This document shows positions 32,203 to 43,815 of a stretch of 64,000 nucleotides of DNA, piece by piece. A program made the position numbers and the translations under genes. Below the pieces are notes generated by a model. The model saw nothing but the letters and a program-made list of their open reading frames with translations. It was not told the origin of the DNA and ran no database searches. Each line of letters begins with the position of its first letter. Positions within the stretch are counted from its first letter, which is position 1. Where the stretch lies: NCBI RefSeq assembly GCF_902686445.1, contig NC_062224.1, forward strand, positions 22,547,123 to 22,611,122. Reading direction: 5' to 3'. The DNA comes from Sciurus carolinensis. Lineage: Eukaryota; Chordata; Mammalia; Rodentia; Sciuridae.

Positions 32203-33514
32203 ACTATAGAAATTAAAATGTGTAGTCATTGTGTCAGAATTCACAATTCTGTTTAATCCTGAGTTTTCAGAAATCACACTTGCCTGTGATCGCATCTAAT
32301 TGTAAAAAGTAAAAGTTAGAGACATCATTATAGAGATGCTTTGGGTTCCTCTTCTTTAAGGTATCAGATCATAAGTCATAGGCTATAATTTCCTTAATTA
32401 TTTTAATAATGCATAAAATTTATTTAAGCAGATTGCTCTTTTAGTAGATCCCATTAATACAACCTGTCACAATTTTAAAATATTTTTAATGTTCTGGTTT
32501 TTATCAAATGCTAATCATTAATGAAACTGTACCAATTTTAATTCTACTTTGCCAGCATTCGATTTTTTAATTGGTCCATCACAGTCTTCCCCATGTTCAT
32601 TGTGATTTGCCAGATTGGTTGCAACTTGAATATTTTATGTTCAGATTAAAGAATCCTTCTGGAATGCTACAGACTTGTTTTGCTTTGCTGTTTAAATTCT
32701 TTGTTGGATGTTTTGCAAAAAGAATTCTGTTGGATCTCAAAGGGCTACACCCAGTAAATGCTTCAGACACAAGTTGAAGGAGCATTTTGTTTCTGATGGG
32801 AGTTACCTGAGTCACCAGATGACTTGTCAGGTCTTGAGAACCTGCTTGAGTAGAACAGGCTTCAGGTGTCAGAGCAACTGTGTGTGGCATGTTTTATGGC
32901 TTTTTTCCTTGTGATATTCATGTTACAAGATTTCGTTGGAAACATTCATTATTACAACAATATTCAAATTTCTTAGCCTTGCCCTACAGGGATTTGATGA
33001 TTTGGGAGAGTTGGGACTGTTTAAATATTTCAGGGAACATGAAATGCAACTTTGCAATAAAAGCAAAACATCATTCAAAGGGTCTAGGAGTGACCCTTTG
33101 TGATTTGCAAAGGGCTCTGAATAATCACAGATATGTGGTCATTATGATGTGGTTTCTTCTGGCAGTTCAAGCCACAAGTCTTGAGCCATGGACACATTTA
33201 AAGTTAATTATTTGTTATGTAATATGATCTGATTGGGATATAAAAATTTTACGTGGCACTGTGTCCAGAAATTTCCACTGTGGTGCACCTAAGGCTTTGG
33301 TGTCCTGCTGAAAGGTGGCAGGGAATCAGCTCATTAGCCCAAAATCACTTTTCCCCATGGATTGTTTGACTTTAATGGATCAAGAACAACTCAAAATGAA
33401 TCAGTGAACACACTCTTCCAAATGGAATTTTCACTCCTCTCATCTCTGCTTCTATGGTTCTTTGCCCTCTGTTATTACAGAACTGTGTGAGTTTTATCAA
33501 TAGTTACATATGTG
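32203..33514. other. repeat-poor unassigned block
   Basis: About 1.3 kb without any repeat I recognise, of balanced composition and high complexity. Several overlapping frames of 67-115 codons occur on both strands (for example 32571-32777, 32880-33227 +, 32597-32890 -). None carries a domain. It could be conserved non-coding DNA or unrecognised old repeat. Confidence 0.4.
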
Positions 33515-33755
33515 AGCTGGGCACAGAGGTGCACGCCTGTAATCCCCACTGCTCCGGAGGCTGAGGCAGGAGGATTGCAAGTTCAAAGCCAGCCTCATCA
33601 AGGAGGAGGAGGAGGAGGAGGAGGAGGAGGAGAAAAGGAAGGAAGGAAGGAAGAAAGAAAGAAAGAAAAGAGGCTGGGGATGTGGCTCAGTGGTTGAGCA
33701 CTTCTGGGTTCATTCCCAGACACCAAATAAATAAATAAATAAACAAATAAATAAA
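33515..33755 (+). mobile_element. B1-dID SINE with an expanded (GGA)n linker
   Basis: The B1 half (gcacgcctgtaatccccac) is cut short at gcctcatca and followed by (gga)11 and (ggaa/gaaa)n at about 33600-33670, then the ID half (ggctggggatgtggctcag) and an (aaat)n tail. The flanks agttacatatg and agttatatacc are a diverged target-site pair. Confidence 0.93.
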
Positions 33756-35187
33756 AGTTATATACCTGTCACTCCCCCATCAAGATCAGATGTTCATTGA
33801 CAATCAGGGACAGTATTTTATTTAATATTGTCTTCAATCAGAGGCTCTTGTACCCTACATTGTAGATAGAAATGGCTCAATAAATATCTATTGGCTTATT
33901 AGCTGATTGGATGGAGAAAGATGGGAAAGAGTAATCAACAATTAAATTCCAAGCAAAAGTATTCCTCAACAACTGAGGAAAGATGGAGAGGATGAATGCT
34001 TCTAGTGCCACCTAGAACAGCTTTAATTTCATTCCAATTGCTTATGAGCAAGTGAAAGTGACCCTTCAATGCCCTTGACCCCTTCCCTCTCTTGCTCCCT
34101 TCACCTTTGAGCTTTGCACTCTGTGGCAACAACTGGCTACTGAATTTCCAAGACTGAGAGAAATACTCCTGTAATCCAAGTAGGCCCAGAGGCCTATGGA
34201 AGGTATGTTTTTATCCATATTTTTAAAAATGGGCTATTTTCTGTTTAATCATGACTTCTAAATGGTGCTTTGGGAAAGTCAAGGCTGCATTTCTAAGAGA
34301 ACAACAACCTGCTAACATTGCCACCAAGTCTGTGTCCCTTAGTCCTGAGAGGTTCTCCCAGAGTCAGGCTTGACCCTTCTGCCTTGTTTCCTTGCAGAGG
34401 TAGGGATATTTCTTGAAAGAAGATGTAGATTACCAGAGAGCTTCTTCCTTCCCTTCACACCTATTCCTCCATACCTCCATGTGGATTTGCATTTCCAAGC
34501 CCCAAAGTATCCCTCAGCACCATTATATGGGGGACAATGACTAACAAGTAATTAGACAATTCATTAACACCTTCGAGTATAACAGAACATGTTTTAAAGT
34601 TTTTATTTTTATTTTATTTTTTAATAATACCTGCTACTTGGATTAACTTCATGGAGTCACAAGCCAACATTTCAGCCATAAAGACAAACATCAAGTTCCC
34701 AAAGCGCCTTCAAATAAGTATTATAACTGTGTTTCTTTTACGTAATTACTAGGATCATTCAGTTCCTATAAAAAGATTCCACTTTAAACACTTCATCCCA
34801 CCCCAGCCAACTCTGGACTACTCTGAAGGGCCCTCCCGAGTTTGGAATGCTTTCCCAGGTCTTAGCACACACCGTTGTCTGGGGTCGGCCAGCCCTTGTA
34901 TCCACAGGGTATGTTCCTGAAGCCAGGTTTGTTACAGGACTTTGACCCCAGACCGATCACATGGTACAAAGTGGGCCAATCAGATTTTTTTCTCCTGGGA
35001 ATTAGGAAGTGGGCTTTAGAATGTTAGTCTCTACCTGCAAGTATGAGGGGCCCATTCGTTTGTAAAGACTTGAGGAGTGAATAAGATGTTTAGGAAGACA
35101 GGAATGAAGCAGAAATTCAGAAAAGAAGCAAAGAAGAGTGGAGGGCCAGTCACGTAATTTGTTAGGTTCAGGGAAAATGAAAGGCAG
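33756..35187. other. unassigned sequence with a weak old repeat at 34860-35060
   Basis: The stretch around 'aaagtgggccaatcagattttt' and 'gggaattaggaagtgggc' resembles an ancient LTR- or DNA-type repeat but cannot be named. The rest has no recognised feature. Confidence 0.3.
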
Positions 35188-35400
35188 GGCTGGGCATGGT
35201 GGCACAGGCCTTTAATCCCAGCGGCTGGGGAGACTGAGGCAGGAGGATCATGAGTTCAAAGCCAGCCTCAGCAATTTAGTGAGGCCCTAAGCAATTCAGC
35301 AAAAAAAAAAGAAGAAGAAAAAAGAAAAAGAAAAAAGGCTGGAGATGTGGAGATGTGGCTTAGTGGTTAAGTTCCCCTGGGTACAAAAAAGAAAAAAGAA
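35188..35400 (+). mobile_element. B1-dID SINE with a 9-bp internal duplication
   Basis: B1 half (ggcatggtggcacaggcc...), purine linker (gaagaagaaaaaagaaaaag) and ID half where ggagatgtg is repeated (ggagatgtggagatgtggc, 35341-35359). The ID half ends early at cccctgggtac. Confidence 0.9.
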
Positions 35401-35759
35401 AGACAACTGAGGAGCTATAAAGTTTTATTTGCTATTTGATGCCACTCTAAATTTTAAAAAATTATTAGCATGAAATTTACAGTTTATTTTTTGCAATGCC
35501 AAATGTTTTTCTTTTGGGGGAGGAATGCTTGAATTGCTTTATTGAGTCAGAGGGGATTAAAAATGTCTTCCTTTGACATTCTATAACTTGTTATCATTTC
35601 TTTTTTGTTTTTAGCTCTAAAACAAGTCGGAAAGTAATAATTATCAGTAAGGTACTGCTTTTAAAAGTTCTCATTTAATACTTCTCTGTGTTTTCTAGAT
35701 ATTCCACCATAAGTGATCGTCATGCATCTCTATTGATATTTTAAAAAATAGAGAAATAG

Positions 35760-35844
35760 GGCTGGGGAGATAGCTCAGTTGGTAAAGTGCTTGCCTCGTA
35801 AGCACAAAGCCCTGGTTTCAATCCCCAGCACCGCAAAAAATAAA
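35760..35844 (+). mobile_element. ID SINE with exact target-site duplication
   Basis: ggctggggagatagctcag, B box partly changed (ggtttcaatcccc). The 11-bp repeat tagagaaatag lies at 35749-35759 and 35845-35855. A B1-dID follows immediately. Confidence 0.94.
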
Positions 35845-35855
35845 TAGAGAAATAG

Positions 35856-36068
35856 AACCTGGTGTGGTGGCTCACACCTGTAATCCCAGCAATTAGGGAG
35901 GCTGAGACAGGAGGATTCAGAGTTCAAAGCCAGCCTCACCAACAGCAAGACGCTAAGCAAATCAGTGAGACCCTATCTCTAAATAAAATACAAAATAGTG
36001 CTGGGGATGTGGCTCAGTGGTTGAGGGCCCTGAGTTTAATATCCGGTGCCCCCCCCCAAAAAAAAATA
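35856..36068 (+). mobile_element. B1-dID SINE adjoining an ID SINE
   Basis: B1 half with Alu-like start (ctggtgtggtggctcacacc), linker (tctctaaataaaatac) and ID half (ctggggatgtggctcagtgg). The tail begins with nine C (ccccccccc). It was probably inserted at the A-rich site left by the ID element. Confidence 0.92.
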
Positions 36069-36071
36069 GAA

Positions 36072-36240
36072 ACATAGAGTAAAGGAAGGGGAGTACTGGG
36101 AGAGAGGAAGGAAGAGAAAGAGGAGTCTCTGGGAACCAAAATGGAGCTAATTAAATTTCCTGCATGTATGATTACGTCAAATGAACACAACTATTATATA
36201 TAACTACGATGCACTAATAAATTAATATTAAAAAAATAGA
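36072..36240 (+). mobile_element. LINE-1 3' UTR fragment, second subfamily
   Basis: 'gtattgggagagagg'-type purine stretch (here agtactgggagagagg), then 'atgtatgattacgtcaaatg' and 'tataactacgatgcactaat', ending in an A-rich tail. The 3' end differs from the L1s at 18278, 27965 and 48116, suggesting an older subfamily. Confidence 0.6.
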
Positions 36241-36415
36241 AACAATTCTTTATTTGTTTATTCATTGAGGAAACAGTAGCAGAAAAGCCTTTCCCCGGGA
36301 CTCCTGCTTCTTGTTTATCTAAACTGCCTGTTTTTCTTTTCCTTTTTAATATTAAGATAATTCATATACCAGAGCACAATGCCAGTTTTAAATGAAACCA
36401 CATAAACGTTGTCTT

Positions 36416-36518
36416 TTTTTTTTTTTTTTTTTTTTTTTCTTGCGGTGTTGGAGATCAAACCCAGGGCCCTGTGCTTGTAAGGCAAGCACTTTACCAACTG
36501 AGCTCTCTCCCCATCTCC
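36416..36518 (-). mobile_element. ID SINE
   Basis: Antisense ID with a T tail of about 27. Flanks taaacgttgtctt (36403-36415) and taaacattgtctt (36519-36531) differ at one base. Confidence 0.94.
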
Positions 36519-36531
36519 TAAACATTGTCTT

Positions 36532-38984
36532 GTATGTAGAATCATTGAAGTGACACAGGTCCTATTTCATAGCTCATACAGGATTACACATGTTGTCCTT
36601 ACCAGAACTGTGTAAATGCTGCATAAAACTAACCCAACCATTTTTTATTTAAATTTGTGAGATGTGCACATTTTGTCAATACTCTGCCTTCGGCTTACTG
36701 ATCAGTAAGGAAGGACTAAAAGGAAAAGGAGCCCCTCAGAGGCCCGATCTTTCCCTTTCCTTTATGGCTCTCATTTTCTATGCACGTGGTTGGCTCATAT
36801 GGTCAAGTGCTGTGTCGAAAAAAAGATGTTCTGGAGATTTTTGGTCATTCATGGTTCTTAGGATACAGGAGGGGAGGTAAAACTTCTCTTCCCCTTCCTG
36901 GTCTCCAGCTGGGCCTAACAACTAAAGACAAAAGACAAATTAACAGGAGAAAAAGCATACAAATTTTATTTAGTGTATTGTACATGTACATGAGAGAGCC
37001 CTCAAAGGTATTTAGGGCCAAAAGTTAATGGCCCTGGATTGTACAGAGTAGTGAACTGCAAAGATGTAAAAGAAGAAGGGTTTGGACCAGGGCACTTGAG
37101 GGGGAGGTAGAGGGTTAGCTCAGATTCCTCTGGGCCTCAGGTTCCCACCTCTGCTAATGACAGTGCCTTTCTTCTTCCTGGTGCCTGAGGGCACCTGTCA
37201 CACAGGAGTTGTATCTCCTGTCAGGAAGAAAAAGCACCATCAGCATCTGTTCTTGCATCCGCTCTCTTTCAAGTGCCTTTAGCTCAAAATACGCAGTGTG
37301 TTAAAGCAGTGTATTTGGGGGTAACACGGTCTGGACCTGGTCCACGCTGTTGCCTCTGTCTGCGTTGGAATCAAGTCCAGGTTCTAGGGAAGTGTGGCCT
37401 CTCAAGATGGTCAGTACTTCTGCCTACTCAGCCCTAGGCATAAGTACTTTGAGTCACTGTGCTAGCACAAGATTGAGTTCACCCCTTCCAGCCAATGAAT
37501 CAAGAAGCAAGGTGGCTGAGACAGAAAGAACGAGCAAGCTTCATTAGCCACAGGTCTGTGTGTTAGAAGGTGATTGACTCTTACCTTTCAATCCATCTTA
37601 TCTCGCACCCTAAGAGAGAATATTTCCATGATTTTTCAAGGCCAGGTGTGTGGGTTCCAGACAGGTGAGCACCTCAGTTCTCCAGTGTTTCAAAAAGCAG
37701 CCTCTTCTGGAGAGTGGGCAAGGTATATCTTATCTCCTCCCGTAGGTCAGTGAGAGCTGCAGGCCAGTAAATTCAAGAGCTCAATGCTCAAGATTTCTGT
37801 GTTGATTAGCGTGGCTTGTGTTAGTTTCTGTTGCGGTCAGGGCTTCTGGCAGGCATCACTCCCAGTGTGACCTTCTCCCAAAACTTAAGACCAGAAAGTA
37901 TTTGGGAAAGGATGGTTGTGTGCATTTCTAGATAACTTCAGCAAGCATTCAATCTAAAGCTCATAGTGCAGGCAGAAGCAGAGAGAAACTTCTGAGAACT
38001 GGGTCCTGATTGGGAACGGATTTGTGCTTTCAACTCCCATGGAGACTATAAAATTCTGTCTTCCTGGGGGACCATGAACACAACATGAAACCTGGGGTGT
38101 GGACAGAAACCCATAGCGGATAGTATTAAGTATGCGTCTCCTACTTCACCCACGTGTCCTAGGGGCCTGTCATGGGAGAAGATATTCTTCTGAAGTAGAG
38201 TCCAAGGGGTTCCCAGAGTGAAGGGGGAATTGACTCAGGACCAGCAGGGTTCTTGGCATACATGACAGAAAAGAATTTCAGAATGCGCCTGTGGAAGGCA
38301 GACACAGAGTTATTTAGGAATTTCCACATCAGTTTTCCCTGCACCTGCAAATTGCCTTGAGAGTGTGGAGCCAAGGGCGTTGCTGGGTAGTTGCAATTGT
38401 TCCAAGGTGCTTTCTGCATTTTAATGGCTCGTGAGCACTTACTTTGCGACTGAGTCCTGGCCACCAGCCTCTCCCCTCAGGCCCATCAGATTTCACTTAC
38501 AAAACACAAGTCCAGAAATATGCCCAGGGTGGGGACAGAGAAAGAGATGTGATGGCTTCTGAACTCTGGTGTCAAGGTCTTGCCTTGGAGGCTGGCACAC
38601 ACATTTCTTCCCGTTAGTTCCTCAGGACATTCTTATCAGGGTAAGGCTCAAGGCAGATGAGCAGGCTCCCTAGTGTTCACTCAAGTTCTTAATGAAGTCA
38701 GCGCACACTCACAGTGGCCTCTGTGTTCCCACTTTGAAAAGTCTGAACACTGTCAGTCTGTGTCCAAGTGGAAAGCAGGAAAGTACTTCTGATGCCTTTT
38801 TGTGGTCCCTTGCTTCACCTTCTCCTACCCCAGGGGCTGGGAACCTAGGGCCACTCTGCAGTAGACCAGGGGCATCTCGTTTAAGTGCAGAGAAAAAAAA
38901 ATAGATGTTCTCTGTGCTGTTCCATCCATTGTCTCTTGGATGGCATCTGCACCCTTTGCATCCTTCCGTCAAGAATTATAAAAA
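36532..38984. other. long unassigned interval with possible LTR-derived parts
   Basis: 36930-37330 (acaaattaacaggagaaaaag, 'acatgtacatgagagagcc', 'aaatacgcagtgtgttaaagc') has the flavour of an antisense ERV1-type LTR. 38150-38420 (catgacagaaaagaatttcag) could also be LTR-derived. Neither has fixed edges. Frames of 60-101 codons here have no recognised domain. Confidence 0.3.
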
Positions 38985-39200
38985 CCAAGCACTGGAGCTC
39001 TGGAGCCAGTCATCTGGAGTTGACTCCCATTTCCACTATTTGCTTACAGATCTACTGGCCTCATTTTTCTCATCTGTAAAATGGGAATACTAGTAGTCTT
39101 TCCCACATAGGGTTGTGGGGAGGATCTAAAAAGTCACTATATAGAGTGCTTAGAATCTCATGTGATATTACTGCTGTAGATGTTTGCTATTTTTACCTTC
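38985..39200 (+). mobile_element. MIR SINE
   Basis: Sense MIR: gctctggagccagtcatctgg, 'cctcatttttctcatctgt', 'aaaatgggaatactagtagtc', 'agggttgtggggaggatc', 'agagtgcttagaatc'. Confidence 0.85.
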
Positions 39201-39269
39201 CCCTTGAATATAAAGATCTTTATTCTTTTTATAGAAAAAATTAAACACATGCTAAGTAAAAGACTTTTA

Positions 39270-39640
39270 GTTGAAAACATTGCCAAGAAAAAAAAAATCA
39301 GTCCTAATTCCAGAGATGATCATTGCTCACTTTTGATATAAATCTTTCCATTATTTTTTTCTTTCCTATGCACATATATGTTCTTTTCCTTTTTTCCCAA
39401 ACTGGGGTTAAATATACATATATCTTTGTAGCCTCATTTAATTTAATGATATGCTATGAATATTTTTATATTGTTACAAAATCATTTTAATGTCTGTATT
39501 TTGTTTCCTGGCATAGATGTACAATAATTTATTAAATAAATCTCATTTTAAAAACATGGGTTTTTAGTGTCTAAATACCATAAACAATACTGATATAAAC
39601 ATTCGATTTAGTATGTATACCTACAGAATGTTTTGTGTGT
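39270..39640 (-). mobile_element. old LINE-1 fossil, antisense
   Basis: 'gatgatcattgctcac', 'ttgatataaatctttccat', 'tttgtagcctcatttaatttaatgatatgc', 'atagatgtacaataatttatt', 'caatactgatataaacattcg' recall an antisense L1M tail. Confidence 0.5.
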
Positions 39641-40399
39641 ATGTGTGTATTTAAACATGAAGTTTAATCTTTCTTTCTCTTAGGCATATTTGGGAGCTTA
39701 AAATTGTTCATTTTTAGACTTAGGCTGGATTATTTTTCCCTAATTGCATTAGTTGACATTTGCCCTCAAAAAAGCTGTGTCACTTTTCTGTCCATGATTT
39801 GTCCTTGAAATTTGCTCCTTTTATTGATTTGTTAACTCTCTACTTAGTGATCTTTCTATATGCACAAACTTCAGAGCTCATGGTATACTGGTTCTTCCAA
39901 ATCAATCACCAGGCTATTTAAGTTTCCTAGCTAAAGAATTGAAGCTGTAGATTATTTTCTATGACCCTCCTTAAATGTTCTTCAGAAGGAACTAGACTAG
40001 TGAAATCCTAGGACAATAAGTCATTAAAGCTGTAGGGATCTTTACAGATCTTATCAAAAAGCTCCTTTACCAGAGGCCCCAGGGCTCCAAACAATAGATA
40101 AATTATCTCTATCTTTTGTTCTCATTTATTTTACCATCTCAAAGCACTGCTTTAAATTAGTAAGACCTGATTTCCACTTTATCTTCCCCTCAAGAGGTCA
40201 AATGCCTCTTTCCCCTTTCAGAAATCTGAGCGGAAGCTCTGAGGATGTGACTGTGCTTGTGTGTATGTGGTCTGCGTGGGTGTGCGGTGTGTATCTGTGT
40301 ATGGGAGGGGTGTGTGTGTAGTGTGTGTTTATATGATCTAACAAGTTGGGAAAAACATTGATATTGCTCAAATCATTGTAAATTCCTACTCTAAAAATT
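39641..40399. other. unassigned sequence with a TG-rich patch
   Basis: An imperfect TG-rich stretch at 40246-40331 (gtgtgtatgtggtctgcgtg...). No gene or other repeat recognised. Confidence 0.4.
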
Positions 40400-40407
40400 A
40401 GAGAAAG

Positions 40408-40637
40408 ATGCCAGGCACAGTGGCGCATGCCTGTAATCCCAGCGGCTCCAGAGGCTGAGGCAGAGGGAGTGAGAGTTCAAAGCCAGCCTCAGCAACAACG
40501 AGGTGCTAAGCAACTCACTGAGACCCGGTCCCTAGATAAAACACAAAACAGAGCTGGGGATGTGGCTCACTGGTCGAGTGAACCTGAGGTCAATTCCCGG
40601 TACTACCCCACCCCTGCTAAAAATAAATAAATAAATA
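40408..40637 (+). mobile_element. B1-dID SINE with exact target-site duplication
   Basis: Full dimer: B1 (gcgcatgcctgtaatcccag), linker (ctagataaaacac), ID half (gagctggggatgtggctcac) and an (aaat)n tail. The repeat agagaaag lies at 40400-40407 and 40638-40645. Confidence 0.94.
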
Positions 40638-40645
40638 AGAGAAAG

Positions 40646-41084
40646 AAAGGAAGGAGCTTGTTGTCTGCAGTGGTCACTGGTCCCGAACTAATCAGGTAGA
40701 CAAGTTTCTCTGGGGTGCTTGCACTTCTGGGGAACCCAGGCTAGCCCTGTCCCCTGGGTCTGAAATTGCTGATAAACTCACAAAACTGTGAGTGAGTCAA
40801 TATTGTCCCTGTGGGGAGGATGCTTCGGAAGGCATGACTTCACACGAACAATGAATTGCTGATACTGAGGGGTTTGACCATCTGCCAGAACGAGATATTT
40901 ACATGTTTCACTTTAGTCATCTATTTAATAAGCATTTATTGATTGTCCTGCATGACTGGACACAGTGCTAGCTGTTAGGTATACCCAGAAGCTCTTGCTT
41001 TCAAGGAGCTGGTGATTTAGTAACCAACAGCCAGGAAGCGGTCATACATTCTGATAGAGTATGAGCAGGCCCCACGATATTGTT
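40646..41084. other. unassigned sequence, old LINE-like motif near 40915-41030
   Basis: 'taataagcatttattgattg', 'cacagtgctagctgttagg', 'caaggagctggtgatttag' recall an ancient LINE-derived repeat also glimpsed at about 15260 and about 49394. Not nameable. Confidence 0.35.
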
Positions 41085-41530
41085 GCCGCCGGTTACCGGT
41101 GATAGTGAGTTCAGCTTTCCCAGATGTGAAAATTGAACAGCTGGAAATGCAGAGGCAAGCATAGAATACAAGTTTTATTTAAGGAGTAGTAACACAGACT
41201 TCTCTGCAGGGAAGGGGGCCCAGAGCTGGGTGCCCAGGTGAGTCTTACTCTTAAAATTTCCAGGTGTCTTACATCTAATGGCCCCTGCCTTTACCCCTGC
41301 CCATGTGGTGAAAAGGTGGAAGAGGAGCAATTCAGGGGGAGCCGCCCAGGGAATACTCATTAATAATTCCCTGCTGGGAGGGTCCATCTCCCCAGAGGCA
41401 GGTGACTTTTGATTTTGGTTAGGGCAAAGTGTCCTGAAGGTATTAACATTCCATTCCCTTCTGTGTTCCCAGCCCGACTGATTCATCTATCTACACTAAC
41501 TGCCTGACCTTTGTTGGAGTTTCAATATGG
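41085..41530 (-). mobile_element. ERV1-like solo LTR, type A, antisense
   Basis: On the minus strand it starts near gaaactccaacaaaggtc, has 'caggcagttagtgtaga', a polyA signal in ccttaaataaaacttg and ends at 'tatcaccggtaaccggcgg'. These landmarks recur in the sense LTR at 42070-42597, so the two are relatives in opposite orientation. Open frames inside (41175-41486) are not viral genes I can identify. Confidence 0.65.
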
Positions 41531-41531
41531 G

Positions 41532-41968
41532 ATGTCCAAAGAGGAGAACCGCAGGCATGCAAATTGTAGTTGTTCGCCTGCAGTCTATACCACTTCCTCT
41601 TGTGCAGTGGGCCTAAGGGGATGGGCTGCATGGAGCAGCCCCCAGTCCCCTGGTCTGGGCTCAGGTGTTTCCATTCTGGTCATTGGCAGGTGAGAAGAGG
41701 ATTTCTGAGAATTTAGGGAAATGAGATGTTCTTGCTCCCACTTTTTTTTTTTTAAATGAAATATAATTCAGAGCTGGAATGTAGCCTTTGAGTCACCTCT
41801 TTAAAAGCCCCCTGTTCCTGCTGATGGGATAATCACAGCCTTTGGGAGAGGAGTCCCCTGTGTTTCTCCCTTGCTAGCCAAGCAATAAACCTTCTTTTTC
41901 CTTTTTCTCAAAACTGTGTCCTCCTTATTGGATTGACATCAGGGACAAGGACCGAGCTTTCGGCAACA
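41532..41968 (+). mobile_element. ERV-type LTR, type B, sense
   Basis: Starts about tgtccaaagagg. It has 'gtcacctctttaaaagcccc', 'gatgggataatcacagcc', a polyA signal variant in caagcaataaaccttc, then the R/U5-like 'ctcaaaactgtgtcctcc' and 'gacaaggaccgagctttcgg', ending in ..caaca. A TG...CA structure of about 437 bp fits a solo LTR. No tRNA-primed internal region follows. Confidence 0.7.
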
Positions 41969-42069
41969 CCTATACTGGATATTTCGTGTAAATGGAATCA
42001 TACAGTATATGGGTTTTTCCTGTCTGGCTCCTTCCGGTTGGCATAATGCGTCTAAGGTTCATCCTTGTT

Positions 42070-42597
42070 GTGTTGAAGCCGGAATTGGGGACAGGCAGTT
42101 AGTGTAGAAATAAGGGATCAGGTCAGATTGAGGAAATGGGGGTCATGAAAGTCATCTGCCTCCGGAAGTTGGAGACCACCCTGGGAGATTGGAATGTCAA
42201 GGACCTGCAGAGCCCATTGATAACCAAATTTACCTGCCCTTATCAAGGACTGCAAGCGAGGAGCTACTATTAATGCCCCCTGGGCCCTTACCTGCCTGAA
42301 TCACCTTGGCCCTCCCCCGGTCCATCTTTTCTCACTTTATGCAAAACAAGGCCTAATCACTAGGCAGGAAGAAAAGAGATAAGGGGGAAAGAATGGGAGA
42401 ATAAAACCTATAAAAAGGACAAGATTTGCTCAATCCGATGGATTCCCTTTGGGTCATCTTCTTCCAACTGGGAGAAGTCTGTTTTTACTTTTCTTTAATA
42501 AAGCTTACTTTCTACTCTACACTTGCCTCCGTGTGCTTCTGGCTATACTTCAACACCTGAGGAAGCAGGACTCGTCACCGGTAAACAGCGGTATCAG
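42070..42597 (+). mobile_element. ERV1-like solo LTR, type A, sense
   Basis: Has 'caggcagttagtgtaga', a TATA-like box in aacctataaaaaggac (about 42404), a polyA signal in tttaataaagcttac (about 42498), 'ctacacttgcctccgtg' and the end 'gtcaccggtaaacagcgg'. It sits within an old antisense L1. The core promoter elements look intact. Confidence 0.75.
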
Positions 42598-42598
42598 T

Positions 42599-43176
42599 GT
42601 TATGGGGCACAACTTAAGAACAAACCAATCACCATGAGAAGTCCAAATTTGAGGGTCTTTATTAAGCCGGCTGCCTGACTGTCTCACACAATGCCCAGAA
42701 TGGTTATTGGGAGAAGAGCCCCAACCATAGGGTTGTAGGTTTTTTTTTTTTTTTTTTTTTTACCATAAGTTAGTTCATCAATCATCAGTGTGTGTTGCTA
42801 TGATTTAAAATTACAAACAAACATTATGGGATCTGAAATCATTACGAGAGGGGGAAGTAGGTCAAAATGACCTTACTTAGGTACAAACTAAAGAATGGTT
42901 ACTAACATCTAGACAATCACTGTTGACATGGTACATTGTTTAGGAAAATAGGAATCAAAAAGAGAACAATTTTTTCATTATACAAGAATTGCCATTTTGT
43001 GTTGCCAAACATGTCATGCTAAGCAACTGTTGATGGTACAGAGGTGGGGTCTTCCCATGGGAGAAGTATTTCCTACATAACATGGAGTCTCAGGGTAAAA
43101 TGGAGTCTGTTTAGTCATTGCCCATATAGCCTGGCCTTTAACATTTCCATGGAGTCAAATATGTCAAACCATCACA
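42599..43176 (-). mobile_element. ERVK-like LTR, type C, antisense
   Basis: On the minus strand it runs from tgtgatggtttgac to gccccataaca, giving TG...CA ends over about 578 bp. It has 'ggcttaataaagaccctc' (polyA signal) near its 3' end and a T/A run at 42739-42760. The assignment to an ERVK/ERV2-type family is tentative. It directly abuts the type A LTR. Confidence 0.6.
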
Positions 43177-43815
43177 GTTGCGGGATATTTCAAGATGTCA
43201 TTCCTTGTTGTGGTGGGATAACACTCCATTCTATAGATACACCACGTGCTGGTTATCTAGTCATCAGTTGATAGATATTTGGTTCGTTTTCACTTTGGGG
43301 CTATAATGAATGATGCTGCTATGAATATTTATGTATAAGCTTTTGTGTGTACATATCTTTTCATTTCTCTTGCGTAGGTACTTAAGAGCGGAATTGCTGG
43401 GTCATTTGATGAATCTGTGTTTAACTATTTGAGGAACTGCAGCCTGGTTTCCTAAAGTGACTGTATCATTTTACATTCCCACCAGCAATGTGCAGGTTTA
43501 ATAATTTCCCTGTATCCAAATCGGCTCTTGTCACTGCCTGTCTTTTGAGTATGGCTATCCCAGTATGTGTGAAGTGGCATCTCACATGGTGTTAATTGAC
43601 ATTTCCCTAATGATTAATGATGATGAACATCTCTTTATGTGCTTACAGGTCGTGTGCACATTTTCTTTGGAGGAATGTCTATTCCAATCTCCTTTAATTT
43701 TTCATTTTTAAATTGGGTTACCTGTTTTTCAATTGTTGAGTTATAAGAGTTCCTTATATATTCTGGATACCAGACTTTGATCAGCTGTACGATTTGCAAA
43801 TATACCCCTGCCCCG

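Larger units (their letters stand above)
41969..43815 (-). mobile_element. old LINE-1 (L1M-type), antisense, broken by LTRs
   Basis: 41969-42066 ('ggatatttcgtgtaaatgg', 'aatcatacagtatatggg', 'ggcataatgcgtctaagg') and 43183-43815 ('ggggctataatgaatgatgc', 'aattgctgggtcatttgatg', 'cattcccaccagcaatgtgc', 'ttccttatatattctgg') are consecutive antisense L1 ORF2 segments. Two LTRs lie between them. All frames are broken. Confidence 0.8.

Noticed and set aside
41085..42597. Possible provirus bounded by the two type A LTRs
   Set aside because: The LTRs are in opposite orientation, and between them lie another LTR and an old L1, with no gag, pol or env.
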